A DNA stretch of 64,000 nucleotides. Source: Agroathelia rolfsii (lineage: Eukaryota; Basidiomycota; Agaricomycetes; Amylocorticiales; Amylocorticiaceae). The stretch spans positions 310,001-374,000 of the forward strand of contig JABRWF010000007.1 in assembly GCA_018343915.1 (NCBI GenBank), in the 5' to 3' direction. This document shows positions 12,054 to 22,458 of the stretch, piece after piece. The number at the start of each line of letters is the position of its first letter. The stretch's first letter is position 1. Under the pieces are notes generated by a model. That model did not search any database, was not told the origin of the DNA, and was given only the letters and a program-made list of their open reading frames with translations. The translations under genes were made by a program, and so were the position numbers.

Positions 12054-13189
12054 TTAAGCACCAGCGTCAGCGGCAACACCAGGACAATCACGAGAAATGT
12101 GGCTGCGGTAAAATCAGGAACACAGTCAGTGATGCGGCATCATCAAGACTGATTGAGACAATAATCACCCTTCAGAGCCGCAAGTGTAGCAGGCCCGCTT
12201 TTGCGGCTGTGGGCAGTCGCGGCTGATGTGCCCCTATGAATAACGAAGTTGGTACTCGGAATCAAGACAGAAAAGCCCAAATACACGCACGATGCCAGAG
12301 CAGTTGTAGCACTTTGCGCCTTTGACACAGTCACGCGACAAGTGTCCAACACCACCGCAGGAGTAGCTTTATGGGACCCATAAGATGTTTTTGCCAAATC
12401 TTCGGTACTGACGCCCCTAGCCACTTACCAAGTCTTGGAGCCTCCACCGCTGCTGAAGGCGCCATAGTTGCCGCCCGAATTTCCGCCAGGTGCCTCGGGG
12501 CAGGACCGTGCGATGTGGCCTACCTTGCCGCAGCGGTAGCACTCCTGGCCCGACGAACCACTGAACCCACCGCTCGCGTTGTTGTTATCGCCAGATGCGG
12601 ATGCATTAGGACAGTCCCGGGACTGTAGACGTTGAAGAAAAAAAAGCATATGCATGGGGATGGGCGCGGAGAGGGGACGTTTAATGTTCACATACAATGT
12701 GTCCCTCCTGGCCACACTTGTAACACGATTTGGGCTTGGCCTCCATCGTGCAATCACGGGAAACGTGACCCTCGAGGCCGCCTGAGAGAATTTGGTTTAG
12801 CCTTTAGGAGTAGTTAGAGCATTGCTGAAGGGTATGCGCACAGTTGTAGCTAGACAGGGAAAAATGAATGCTATTGATCAGCCACAGGCTCGCTCACACG
12901 ACTACACCATGACACTCCTACCATGTAGGCGTGCCGGCCTTGGGGCAGTTGGCTGCTTGGTGGCCAAACTATTGCAAAGAGGAACGAAAATATCAAATCA
13001 CACAGCAGGTCAAAAAGCTCTGTCGATGATGCTCACGGCCTATATGAAATAGGCGCGTGAGTAAGATAAGCAGATCTAAGCGGTTATCCAAGCACGTACG
13101 CCCTACATATGATGTCAGAAATCGCAACGGAGATGAAATGAAGGCTTGGCTTAGCATACACAGTTGAAACATCCACGAGCACCAGCCAT
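12054..13189 (-). CDS. GIS2: GIS2/CNBP-type protein with seven CCHC zinc knuckles and microexons
   Basis: Single-stranded nucleic-acid binding protein of the CNBP/Gis2/byr3 family, linked in other organisms to mRNA binding and translation. Splicing yields seven CX2CX4HX4C knuckles, including CYNCGLEGHVSRDC, CYKCGQEGHISRDC, CYRCGKVGHIARSC, CYSCGGVGHLSRDC and CYTCGSEGHISRDC. A Gly/Ser/Asn-rich linker lies between knuckles 3 and 4. Ten exons can be read: 13189-13160, 13102-13100, 13039-13037, 12968-12922, 12849-12842, 12781-12696, 12622-12429, 12366-12291, 12233-12169 and 12102-12054. Two exons are 3 nt (GGC, GCC) and one is 8 nt (CTACAACT). All three are needed to give knuckles 1 and 2 their canonical spacing, and each flanking intron has a good GT donor, AG acceptor and a length of 57-72. 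The start MAGARGCFNC is the only ATG that opens knuckle 1. Confidence 0.88.
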
Positions 13190-13550
13190 GTCGTTTAAAA
13201 AGAGACGATGGAAAGAAGAGAGAAATAAATGTGTAGATTTGGAGTTCCGATCGGAACTTTTTTGGTACTGCAAGCAATACGAGCAAGAATAATCAGCCGG
13301 TGACCCTAGGAATGTAATTCAAAGGGTTTTACGCACTCGAAGAGAACAGAGGTATGTCCGACGATGGTCGAAGTCGAAGAGTAAAATGATCCAGGAGGAC
13401 GCGTGCGGGCAGCGAGGCAGATTACATAAGACACTTGGACAGTGATCATCTGTTCATCTCTGAATGGGCCAACGCCGTGGCTCGGGCGGCAAGTTAATAC
13501 ACGCAATATATAGAGACTCGCAAGTAGTTATGGTATTATGTAGTGTACAT
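13190..13550. other. Spacer between GIS2 start and RPN8 stop
   Basis: 361 bases holding the GIS2 promoter side and the RPN8 3' flank. Nothing else is recognised. Confidence 0.5.
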
Positions 13551-14767
13551 TTATTTCTTGCTATCCTTTGCACCCTCCTTTTCATCCTTCTCCTTCTCAC
13601 TCTTTTTCGCATCCCCCTTTGTGTCCTTGTCCTCGGTTTCCTCCAACTCGGCCTTTCCTACAGATGCCTTGTTGTCCACCAATGCGTGCAGTGCAATCAC
13701 AGCACGCAGAAGACTGCTGAGATAGACCACCAACAGCTGATCATTCGTGCTCGTGGCAAAACTCTGTGTCGTCATTGGATCGCTCAAGTCCGGTAGCAGA
13801 TTCAGCGCGTCTTGCAGATTATACACAATCTGGTGGTTCACAGGCATTTTTCCAGAGGCCACATCGGCAAGGTATTTTTGTATGTCTGATAACCGCGACT
13901 GCAAGCCGCGCAAGGATGCTAGTTGCTCACTCACGCGCGTGGAGAGGGTTGTTGTCGTAGAATCTTTGATGTCTCGTAGGAGATGTTCAACACCGATCTC
14001 CTCTGCTTCTTCTGCTTCGATTGCAGACGGCACATGTAGGAATGTCTTGCGTGTTTCTGTCCCATCCTTGGGAGTGATATATCTGTAAGTATACGAGGAT
14101 TATAATACAGATACCGTAGAACGTACATCTTTGATCTCCTCGACGGCAAAATATGCATCTGTGGGTATCCCAACTGTCTCCGGTCGCACATCTACAATGA
14201 CCATGATCGGACGTGCAATGAATCGCTTCATGAGATCGTTGATCTCCTGGTCAGACGCTCGAAGCTTGGGTCCAGAATGGTACCATCCAATCATGCGTTC
14301 CCTAGCTTAGGTCCACTTGTGTCAATAATGATCCTACACAAGTAACATGTACAATCAGACGACGTACCGTTGACCTTTCTAAACATGTCATACATCCCCT
14401 CAATATAGTTGTGGTCTAAAAACCACGTTTTACTATCCTTTTCATCTTCCTCAAATGGAATACCGAAAGAGTTGGCAACATTGATCGTCTTCCCGTTGTC
14501 CTGTCCTAGAAGGACGCCGACAACGCGCTTCTGGGAATTCCTCGATACAGATCTTGCATGATGGTCTGCAACAGATAGCAAGACAAGGGGGTGGACAACT
14601 GTATATGGGTTGAGTCTGGTTGCATCGCACTGGTAGACATTGCGTAATCTATGGTCGTACCGACGGTTGTGCCAGCAAGGGCAGTTAGCTGTAATAAAGA
14701 TAAGTATAGATTCGACGCATCATGGCCCGTTAGAGAAACAGACTTGTTCAGTTGTTGTTGCAACCAT
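13551..14767 (-). CDS. RPN8: 26S proteasome non-ATPase subunit Rpn8 (PSMD7)
   Basis: MPN-domain subunit of the 19S lid, partner of the deubiquitinase Rpn11. Start at 14767: MVATTTEQ spliced to LTALAGTTV and [14 protein letters not shown], then [36 protein letters not shown] and [18 protein letters not shown]. The active-site signature is absent: Gln replaces the Glu after VLLG, and the HxH is HSG. Rpn8 is expected to be catalytically dead, so this is normal. Acceptor choice at the fourth intron gives [14 protein letters not shown], matching the family. The C-terminal half has [35 protein letters not shown] and [20 protein letters not shown]. It ends in a Lys/Glu/Asp-rich tail as in animals. 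Five short introns; about 330 residues, as usual. Confidence 0.93.
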
Positions 14768-15208
14768 AGCGAGTTGGGATGTGGATGAAGAGCTATGGAT
14801 GATATTGACGGATGCTTGTTTCTCGAATGCGCCGCCTCGTCCGGAGACTCGAGACGCGACGCGCGTAAAGTTTGGTCGTGTTTGGCATCACATTGCATTG
14901 CTTCCGGAACTTTGAGCAATTCACACTCATTGCTCAGATCTCAGACTGTAGCTCTCAAACGGGCATATTCAATTTCCTAGCGGATTCAGTTCATGAAAAT
15001 CAAATCCAAGATTATGGTGGTCTAAATTAATTTGGAAGATACAAAAACCAGATGTTCGCGATGTTTTACGGAAAGCTTCGGCCTGAAGAGTCCCAAGTTT
15101 AAATCAGGTGAATAGAGTTCAAGAGTAAAAGCGACCAGATGACCTCTGCCACCCAGCGCTCTGATAATCTAAATGGCAATGATTATTACATGAGGCGTTT
15201 CATGCATA
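14768..15208. other. Spacer between RPN8 start and SWIM/RING gene stop
   Basis: 441 bases with no supported gene; RPN8 5' flank on one side and a 3' UTR on the other. Confidence 0.5.
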
Positions 15209-16651
15209 TCACGACATACATGTGCTACGATCGCGTGTGGTACTTATCCCAGCAACATTTGCCAGATTGAGGTACCCATCCCGATCAACTGTCGTTGTAG
15301 AGGAAGCCGAGGAGCCACCAGGCTGAACTTTTGCTCGACACCATACACAGGTCAGATCATGAGCACATTTGGCGGCCCCTAAGGAATAAAAGTCTTATCA
15401 GTCATGTTACATTGCATCCAATGAAGAAGGGTCAAACATTGTTTGAAACATTCGCCGTGCAGAGCGTTACCACATTCTTCGCAGAACCACAGTTTCTTTT
15501 CTGATATTTTGTGCATGCTTTCATAACATATTGGACAGTCGTCTTCTGGTCCAGGGGTCCTTTTCTTTTGAGATTTTTCTTCAGTAGAACTTGAAGGCAC
15601 GGCTTTTCCTGTAGCATTTGCATAGGCTTCCCGAACGCGTGGATGAGCAAGTGAATTAGGCGCCAGTGGTGCTTTGGAGAAAATATCGGCCAACTCGGAG
15701 GAAAGCAATGCCTTTTGATACCAGCAACTGGAGGATAGAGGAACTTGCAGGACTATGACGAAATGATTGAAGCGATTAGGTTTTGTGCTATAGACATTAA
15801 TGACAACAGACCCTTCAGAAATACAAAAAGCTATGCAAGAGATGGTTAATTTTTCATGGAATACAAGTTCAAATTTGAGTTACATACGATATGCTTGCAA
15901 TGATTACCTCTCCCAAAGTCCGGGCCTGTAGTAAGTCCACTAAGTCACGATAACCATGAAGAACATACTAAATGACGGACAAGTGCAAGAGGGAAGATTC
16001 CCGATAGTAACAATATAAACCTGATATTTGCTTCTTAGTCTAATGGTTCCCGGTGTCCATGTATTCATAGACGCCACTGACGTTGCCGGTTGAGCCCAAA
16101 ACGCTAAACTCCTCTCTGAGCTCTTCACCCTCCCGGGTTCTGTCGATCATGAAGAACCTAAATAACAATATTGTATAAAAACATGATCATTTGCACACAG
16201 GTATCAATCCTAATGACATCAATCAAACGTACCTTTGAATCATGACACGCTCTACGCGATCAAGAATGTTCTTTGGACATGATGTTCTCACTCTTGCTAG
16301 GCGTTTTTCGGCTGGCGCTTGCCCCTGCGATGCATCTTTTGCGGGGCGGCTTCCATTACTGCCTGAGCTTTTCTGAGCAGATTGTGATGTCGAATTTTTG
16401 GCGCGATTCGAAGATACCATAGAACCCGAAGAAGAAGAGGCAGTAGCAGGAGTTCTTGGATGAGTCGAGGCACGTGGTTTCGAGGGTTTCTTGCGTTTCG
16501 TTTTATTCATAGCATGTGAGCTCTGAGCAGCAGTATTGCCTTGTGCAGAAGTAGACGAGGGGCCTAAGCCCCTTCCACGAGCACTAGTTTCAGTGTATTG
16601 CGGAACGCCGCTGGCAAGGCGTCTGCGCTTTGCGCGCCTCTCTGTGTCCAT
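15209..16651 (-). CDS. SWIM zinc-finger plus RING-type protein (ZSWIM2/MEX-like E3 candidate)
   Basis: Likely ubiquitin ligase. Start at 16651 (MDTERRAKRRRLASGVPQ). Residues 1-130 are a disordered Lys/Arg/Ser/Thr-rich region with basic clusters that could act as nuclear signals. A SWIM zinc finger is rebuilt across introns: SCTCPSF ... GRGNHCKHILFVFLKVLQVP, giving the CxC...CxH pattern. A RING-like finger follows: DDCPICYESMHKI, WFCEECGNALHGECFKQW, and CAHDLTCVWCRAK after the last intron. The C-terminus is short and Ser/Thr-rich (ends STCMS). This SWIM-then-RING order is the ZSWIM2/MEX plan. Introns lie near 16232-16151, 16067-16004, 15960-15916, 15890-15828, 15810-15753 and 15440-15379. Substrate unknown. 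Domain calls are firm; the biological role is inferred. Confidence 0.8.
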
Positions 16652-16953
16652 GAGTATGGGTCGATGTAAATATTTGAAACCTAGTAAGTAAGTTATCGTT
16701 AGTAATCCAAATTGGACTTGAACAGCTCCTGATAACTGACCTTGGTGAATTCAAGTTCGTAGTCTAAGTGAAAGTGATGCAATGGATGGATGTTGACATG
16801 TCACACGACATCAGCAGTTGCTCCGAGTAACAATGCGACAGTGTATCATAACCTCAATACGTGTTTGATGCCTATCCAAATTACGACCCTCATTCTGCTC
16901 ACTCATACCGGAAATCTCACCTCTGGCATCAAGATACAATAAAGCAATTAAAG
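16652..16953. other. Divergent promoter region (SWIM/RING gene and RER2)
   Basis: About 300 bases between divergent start codons. The frame continues open upstream of the RER2 ATG to about 16861 but without another ATG, so a longer product starting in an unseen upstream exon cannot be excluded. Confidence 0.45.
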
Positions 16954-18030
16954 ATGCTACAATCTATTACCAACTATGCTCTTAATACCGTTCAAAACAC
17001 TATGATTTCTGTGCTTGCATCTGGCCCAGTACCCCAGCACGTTGGCTTCGTCATGGATGGGAATCGCAGATATGCGCGCAAGCACCACAGACGTGCGTTT
17101 GAAGGACACTCTGAAGGCTTCATGGCGTTGCGACGGGTTGGAATTCTTTGCCTTTGCTTAACTATAGCTAAATGGTTCTGATGCATTTCAGTCTAGGTCC
17201 TAGGCATCTGCATGAAACTCAATATACGCTGTGTTTCGGTTTTTGCTTTCTCCATTGAAAATTTCAAGCGTAGTCCGGAGGAAGTCGATGCTCTCATGAA
17301 GCTCGCCGAAGAAAAGCTGATAGAAATCTCTAAGCACGGGTAAATTCTCGCTTTATATGATACCTAACAGAATATTCATTGCAAAATTTCCAGAGACTTA
17401 TTGGACCAGTACGGTGTACGTCTAAATATCGTCGGCAATAAATCTCTTCTGCCCGAATCTGTAAAAAAGGCTGCAAAAATAGCAGAAGACATGACTAGAA
17501 ATAACAATCGGTGGATATTGCTTACAGAACCTCAAGAATTCGAGGCATACTCACACCGCCCATAGGTCTATACTTAATCTTTGCATGCCTTACACCTCAA
17601 GAGATGAGATTGCTACAGCTGTGGAACGCACGGTGCATGAGAGGCTGAAGAACGGAGGGTAGTACTTAGCCGCTTTACCAAATCCTGACATTGCTAGCTA
17701 ATACTCTTTGCCTTGCAACGTAGGTCTGATGATAGACCTATAACAGAAGCGGATATTGAGAAGAACCTCATGACCACACTCGCGGGCAGTCCACCCTTGG
17801 ATATCTTGGTGCGCACAAGTGGTGTAGAAAGACTAAGTGATTACTTGCTTTGGCAGGTGTGTTTCCTTTTTTTTTTGCTGCCAAATTACGTGCGGTTTAC
17901 TTATGCTATCTTCCAGTGCTGCGACGACACACAAATACAGCTTAGTTATACTTATTGGCCTGACTTTGGGCTCTGGGACTTTCTTCCCATCATTCTGGAC
18001 TATCAGAGAAAATGCTGGTCATCAACATGA
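16954..18030 (+). CDS. RER2: cis-Prenyltransferase (dehydrodolichyl diphosphate synthase)
   Basis: Extends farnesyl diphosphate with isopentenyl diphosphate to make the dolichol precursor for N-glycosylation, O-mannosylation and GPI anchors, at the ER membrane. The ATG at 16954 opens [16 protein letters not shown], then [20 protein letters not shown] (catalytic Asp in MDGNRR) and EGHSEGF. After introns come [36 protein letters not shown] and [19 protein letters not shown]. The final exon has [18 protein letters not shown] and ends RKCWSST. Introns lie at about 17138-17196, 17340-17393, 17510-17565, 17661-17723 and 17856-17917. Family order and length match Rer2. Its product feeds the PMT enzyme encoded at 47.8 kb in this window, a pathway link and not an operon. 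Confidence 0.9.
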
Positions 18031-18221
18031 CGACTGGCACCATAATGGACTTGGTTCGATGTAGATGTAGTTCGCACGCCTAATGATTGTGGTTTGGATG
18101 TGTATATATGTGTATTGCTTAATGGAGGTGATAGTTTGGATACGAGCACAACTGGTGAACTGGGTGCAATGCACAACTCTATTCAATTTTAGCTATCGTT
18201 GTATACACGGTCCGCGTCTTT

Positions 18222-18542
18222 CTAATGATGAGAGGATTCGCTTGCAATTTGAGCGACGTATGGGTTGCGCGGGTCCTTGGCAAACTCCGACGCTGTAAAA
18301 AGCAGCTTAGTGACATTCGCACGGAAGAAACATTGCAAATAAGAGCTCACAGCGAACACCCAAGTCCTGCATCTTGTTGACAAGGTAGAAGGTAAGGCCG
18401 CTAGCGGCGAAGAATGGCCACAAGGGCTTGACAATCTGTGCATCGCCAAAGAGAAAGCACAGTGTTATTAGGTTTGTATTGAACAACGGCAGGAAAAGAC
18501 ACGTGCGGGAGTGGGCCATTTGCGAAGACCAAGGAAAGCCAT
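18222..18542 (-). CDS. ATP18: ATP synthase subunit j / i (Atp18)
   Basis: Small Fo-associated inner-membrane subunit. Exon 1 (18542-18507) reads MAFLGLRKWPTP, then IVKPLWPFFAASGLTFYLV (one transmembrane helix), NKMQDLGV and, after a second intron, SEFAKDPRNPYVAQIASESS. The WPFF motif and the DPRNP motif near the end are characteristic of fungal Atp18. Joining exon 1 to IVKPLWPFF in frame requires a GC donor (CCC|GCACGT) at 18506 with the acceptor at 18436. The nearby GT would shift the frame. Total about 60 residues, as usual. Convergent with RER2, 191 bases between stop codons. Confidence 0.87.
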
Positions 18543-19567
18543 GTCGAATTTGATCTACTTCGAGAGAAAAGGCAGGCTTAAAAACTAGCACTCGGTGGTA
18601 CAAGAAATACCGCGTACGAAAGAGAGTCGAGTGGATTTAGTTCTGCGGGCGGAGCAGGAGGGAGTAAAGTAACGGAATTGCTCGTGACGGTTTTGTGACA
18701 ACGCTGCTTACATACTCATTACTGTTTGCTCCCGGTAGACTCACGAATGGGTCGCAAACAAGTCAACATGTTCTCACCAACGCCGATCAAGGATTCTGAG
18801 TCTATGTATTTCCATGGCTGCTAGTAGCGCAGGCAAGTTGATAAATAGAAACATTCTCTTTGGAAACATTATGAGCTCGAATATAAGTGACTAGTCGTAA
18901 ATCACATTCATGATTTGTAAAATTATCCACTGGACCTGTCTCACGTTGAAACCACCGCACTGAATAGGCGGACCGCCCCCCAATAACATACTAGTACCCA
19001 TTGTAACACGTCCCTAATTTCCTTTGACAAATGACGAGGTCGTACACTAAGCCCAAGGATTTTCATTTTTGCGAAATGGATTCGGTCTGAAAAAGAGCTC
19101 GATTCCCTCTTCTCCCACATTCTGAGGCCAGAACATGAAGTCTCATATGCTTTGAGACTTACTGAATGTTCCACGCATTTCGGTACTGTGTTTCCCAACA
19201 ATGTTTTACTAGTTGATCAGCAAAGGATTGGTACTGTTGATAGAGTACCATCTCTGCCTCTGGTTTCAGGCTTGTATATTATCATTGAGAGGTCAATGAG
19301 GGTCTGGAGCCTGTCAGCACTCTTCAAGTTGTCTACCACTTTTGCAGAGATTAATTGGATGGTGACTGATGAAGAAAAGAGCTAAAGGTGAGGGGCATGG
19401 CTCAGGCTTTTCTGCCCTGCCTGGTAGAAGTCGCGTAGTCGATGGTTATATACATGCAATTAAGTTATCAAACACAAATTACAAAAGATATGCTTTCAGG
19501 AATTCGGGTTTACGATTTTGTGTACCATTCGTTTTGTCTAACATTGGCTAACATCAATAGCATATCG
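18543..19567. other. Intergenic, no gene recognised
   Basis: About 1 kb between the ATP18 start and the P450 stop. Open frames here (for example minus 18941-19201) are short, lack family resemblance and have no convincing splice partners. It marks the change from the housekeeping block to the duplicated accessory region. Confidence 0.5.
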
Positions 19568-21465
19568 CTACCGCTTCTCAACCGTCACATGCAATTGTCG
19601 TCCACGGTATACAGGAACAAAGCAATCATCAAATTCTTTGAAATCGTCCTCCCTGAAGACATGACAACAGACCGGTGTATGAGATTTCATTTTAATCGAA
19701 TATGACAGCAACAAAACACATACGTCGTATCGTGAAGAGTGAGCTTGACTCTCCTAAAGACAGTGCCAAAGATCCGGTATAGCTCATGCCATGCTAAGCT
19801 TTAATGGGTGTATGGTGATTAATAATAGTACTGAACATTTTTATGATCGTCGCTTACTTTACACCAATACAACTCCGGGGGCCCCTGGAGAAAGAAACCA
19901 GTGAGGATTCCAAAGCCTTGGCGTCAGGAGAAAGCCATCTGTCAGGGTTGAATGTGTGCGGATCTGGAAATACGTTCGGATCCAGATGAACCCATATTGA
20001 GCTCATGGAGACAGTTGTCTAGAATGATAAGCCATAAGCAGGAAAGAATCTGTCAAATATCATTTTTGAAACTCACACCAGCTGGAACAAGCACATCTGC
20101 AATCCTTGCAGGATCTGAATCGACAACACGAGGCAATGGTGTTGAAGCCCCAAATGAGAGTCTCAAAGACTCTTTTAACACAGCAGTCTATCATAAGGGA
20201 GTCATTTCTGATTAATAGCTGGATTAGATAAACTGAACTTACAAGGTAGGGCAGTTTCTCCAAAGTCGAAGAGGGGATATTCAGATCATTATTGGGCCAA
20301 GCAGCATCGAGTTCGTCCACAAGTCGTCTCAAGACATCTTTATTATTGAGTACGTGGAAAATACCGACTGTGCATGTGTTTCCGACCGTCTCGCTTCCAG
20401 CCAAAAACATCGTTTCAGCCTCTTGCATCAGTTCATCTCGTTCGAGGGCTCTGTGTTTGTGTCCTGCCTCGCCATAGCCCAGCAAGTGATGATACATTGT
20501 TTCCCTTTGGTTGTCACCCAGGAGAGCATCAGGGTTAGAGAGTATGTGATTTATCTGGGCGTTTACTTCGTGTTTAAATTCAAAGGTACTGCGTATATTT
20601 TCCGAAAGAAGATTGAAAACAACGCGGGGTGGGTTCATAAGAAGAGACCGGACGACAGGGAAGTACTTGAAGACCCAGAACATTGTTGCAAACTGTTGGG
20701 TACTAACTAGAAACGGGTACATGAAGCCGGGAGTTGCCAACGCGGATGGTGAATAATTTAGGCAATAGGCAGTAATGATTTCGTAAGTTGCACAGCGAAT
20801 GGCCATGAAGAGATTGACAGGTGTATCACCGACACCTTCAAAAAGGAGGCGTTGCACTAGCGTGTCGACCTACAGACATGACTTGGTGCAATTTAACTTG
20901 ACCTATAGAAATACTTACTTTCTCCTGGACTACATACTCAAGCTTGGTGATGGCGCGACGACTGAAGAATGGAGATATCGTTTCCCTTCTTTCTCTGTAT
21001 TCTTTGGGATCTATGAGTCCAACTGTTGCTTTTGGCAGCCCAAAGCTACTATAGAGCATCGGATCCTTGGTAAATCGGCTCCCTGGAGCATAGATATCAT
21101 TGTATGCTCGAGGAGATCGAAAGCTCAGCTATTCAAATATAATATCATGAATTTTAATGCACGATTATAACAATAGCAAAGGCGGACCTCGTTTGGACCA
21201 ACTCGAACGACATCGCCTAAGATAGAATTATGAGACATTCCGATAGGCTAACTAAGTAGCATAATAATCAGATCCCACCATATTTTTCATGCAATGCAGC
21301 CTTGTGCTGCAGAAAGGCTCCGTGTTGAATAACTTCAAAGTAAAAGCCGTACCATCTAGTCAGAGCAGCAAGCCGGGGTCCTGGGAACGAGCTAAGAGGA
21401 TGGTGATATAGGCGACGCCATAGAAAGTATAACGACGGAATGATGAGCAATAGTAGAACTTGCAT
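19568..21465 (-). CDS. Cytochrome P450 monooxygenase, copy 1
   Basis: Heme-thiolate monooxygenase, ER membrane-anchored. Start at 21465: MQVLLLLIIPSLYFLWRRLY is the N-terminal anchor, followed by the hinge PLSSFPGPRLAALTRWY. Visible motifs in order: GDVVRVGPNE, SFRSPRAYNDIYAPG, I-helix AGSETVGNT (oxygen activation), K-helix KESLRLSFG (ExxR), FPDPHTFNPDRWL (PERF region) and heme loop FSRGPRSCIG with the cysteine ligand. After an intron the L-helix NLAWHELYRIFGTVFRRVK follows. The end is EFDDCFVPVY ... LHVTVEKR. At least eight introns; about 510 residues, intact. The wording resembles the fungal trichodiene-oxygenase/benzoate-hydroxylase-like clade, but substrate cannot be told. Paralogue of the gene at 24369-26259. 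The divergent neighbour across 1 kb is a decayed membrane-protein gene. Confidence 0.92.
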
Positions 21466-22458
21466 GAGAGAATGGACACTGTGAATAGGAAGAAATCTAA
21501 GCGGACGTCTTTCGGGCCTCTGAAGATATCAGTTAACTCCTATATATGCTGGTAATGCATGCACGTGTATTGAACAGCAGTAGGTTTAGAAGTCCGAGTC
21601 CATCAGGGACTTAGCGCGCTTGATATGGAGTCAGGCAGCCTGAACACGAGACTATGTCAGTGGAGTACTAGTACGGCATGATGTTGATGTTGATAATCTG
21701 GTCCAAGCTATTGGCACCATCAAACCAGCGTTTACAAGAAGGGTTGACCTGGGCTAACTGCTAGACCCGGTCGAGGGGTTGAACAATGGTCAAATTGCCG
21801 TGATTTGCGTCATTGATATATTGCTGTGTAATATTATGGTAGACAAAATTTGCTTCCGAAGTGATTACATAACGTGTCTTGCCTGTACAGCCATTGCCTG
21901 GCCCGGAAATTAATTAATATTAATTACTAGACTAGAAAGTCAACCAAGGATTTGGACGGGGGTTTGGACCCTGCATAGACGCGGTCCGTGCCAACATTGC
22001 GCTAAAGCGATTTGACTTCAAGTTAATACTGCCAGTGCCAGCACCAATTTGTACTCAGGCTGTTCTGCAAATGCATGAACCTAGATTCCCATTGCATCTA
22101 TGATAAGGCAACAATCATTGATGATATGTGCCTATAATGCGTTAAATTTACTTGAGTAATCTACTGGCCGCTGATCGGGTTGGGCGTTTGCTGCCTCTTG
22201 TTTCTCAGGGAATCTACAGTACTCCTGCCTTGTTGAATATGAAAAGACTCTTGTGATCGCTATCCATCCCGACTTATTACAACTCCCATGTGTTGATGGA
22301 CTGGCGGAGTTCTCTATAGCCGCTTGTAGATGTAATACGATTCGCGACAGTAACTGCCTAAGTCAACGATGTGTTAGCTGTTACAAATAAATGCCACGCG
22401 CTTCAACTGAGTCTCCTCAATAACTCACATATCATCATCTCGTACTGGAGATCTCAAG
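21466..22458. promoter_or_regulatory. Divergent intergenic region upstream of P450 copy 1
   Basis: 993 bases between the P450 start and the membrane-protein relic. AT-rich, no gene seen. The last 90 bases before the relic resemble the bases before the intact paralogue near 28395-28460, so promoter sequence was copied with the gene. Confidence 0.4.

Noticed and set aside
13551..14767. Rpn8 read as an active JAMM deubiquitinase
   Set aside because: The metal-binding HxHx10D and the upstream Glu are replaced (HSG, VLLGQ), as is normal for Rpn8; Rpn11 is the active partner.
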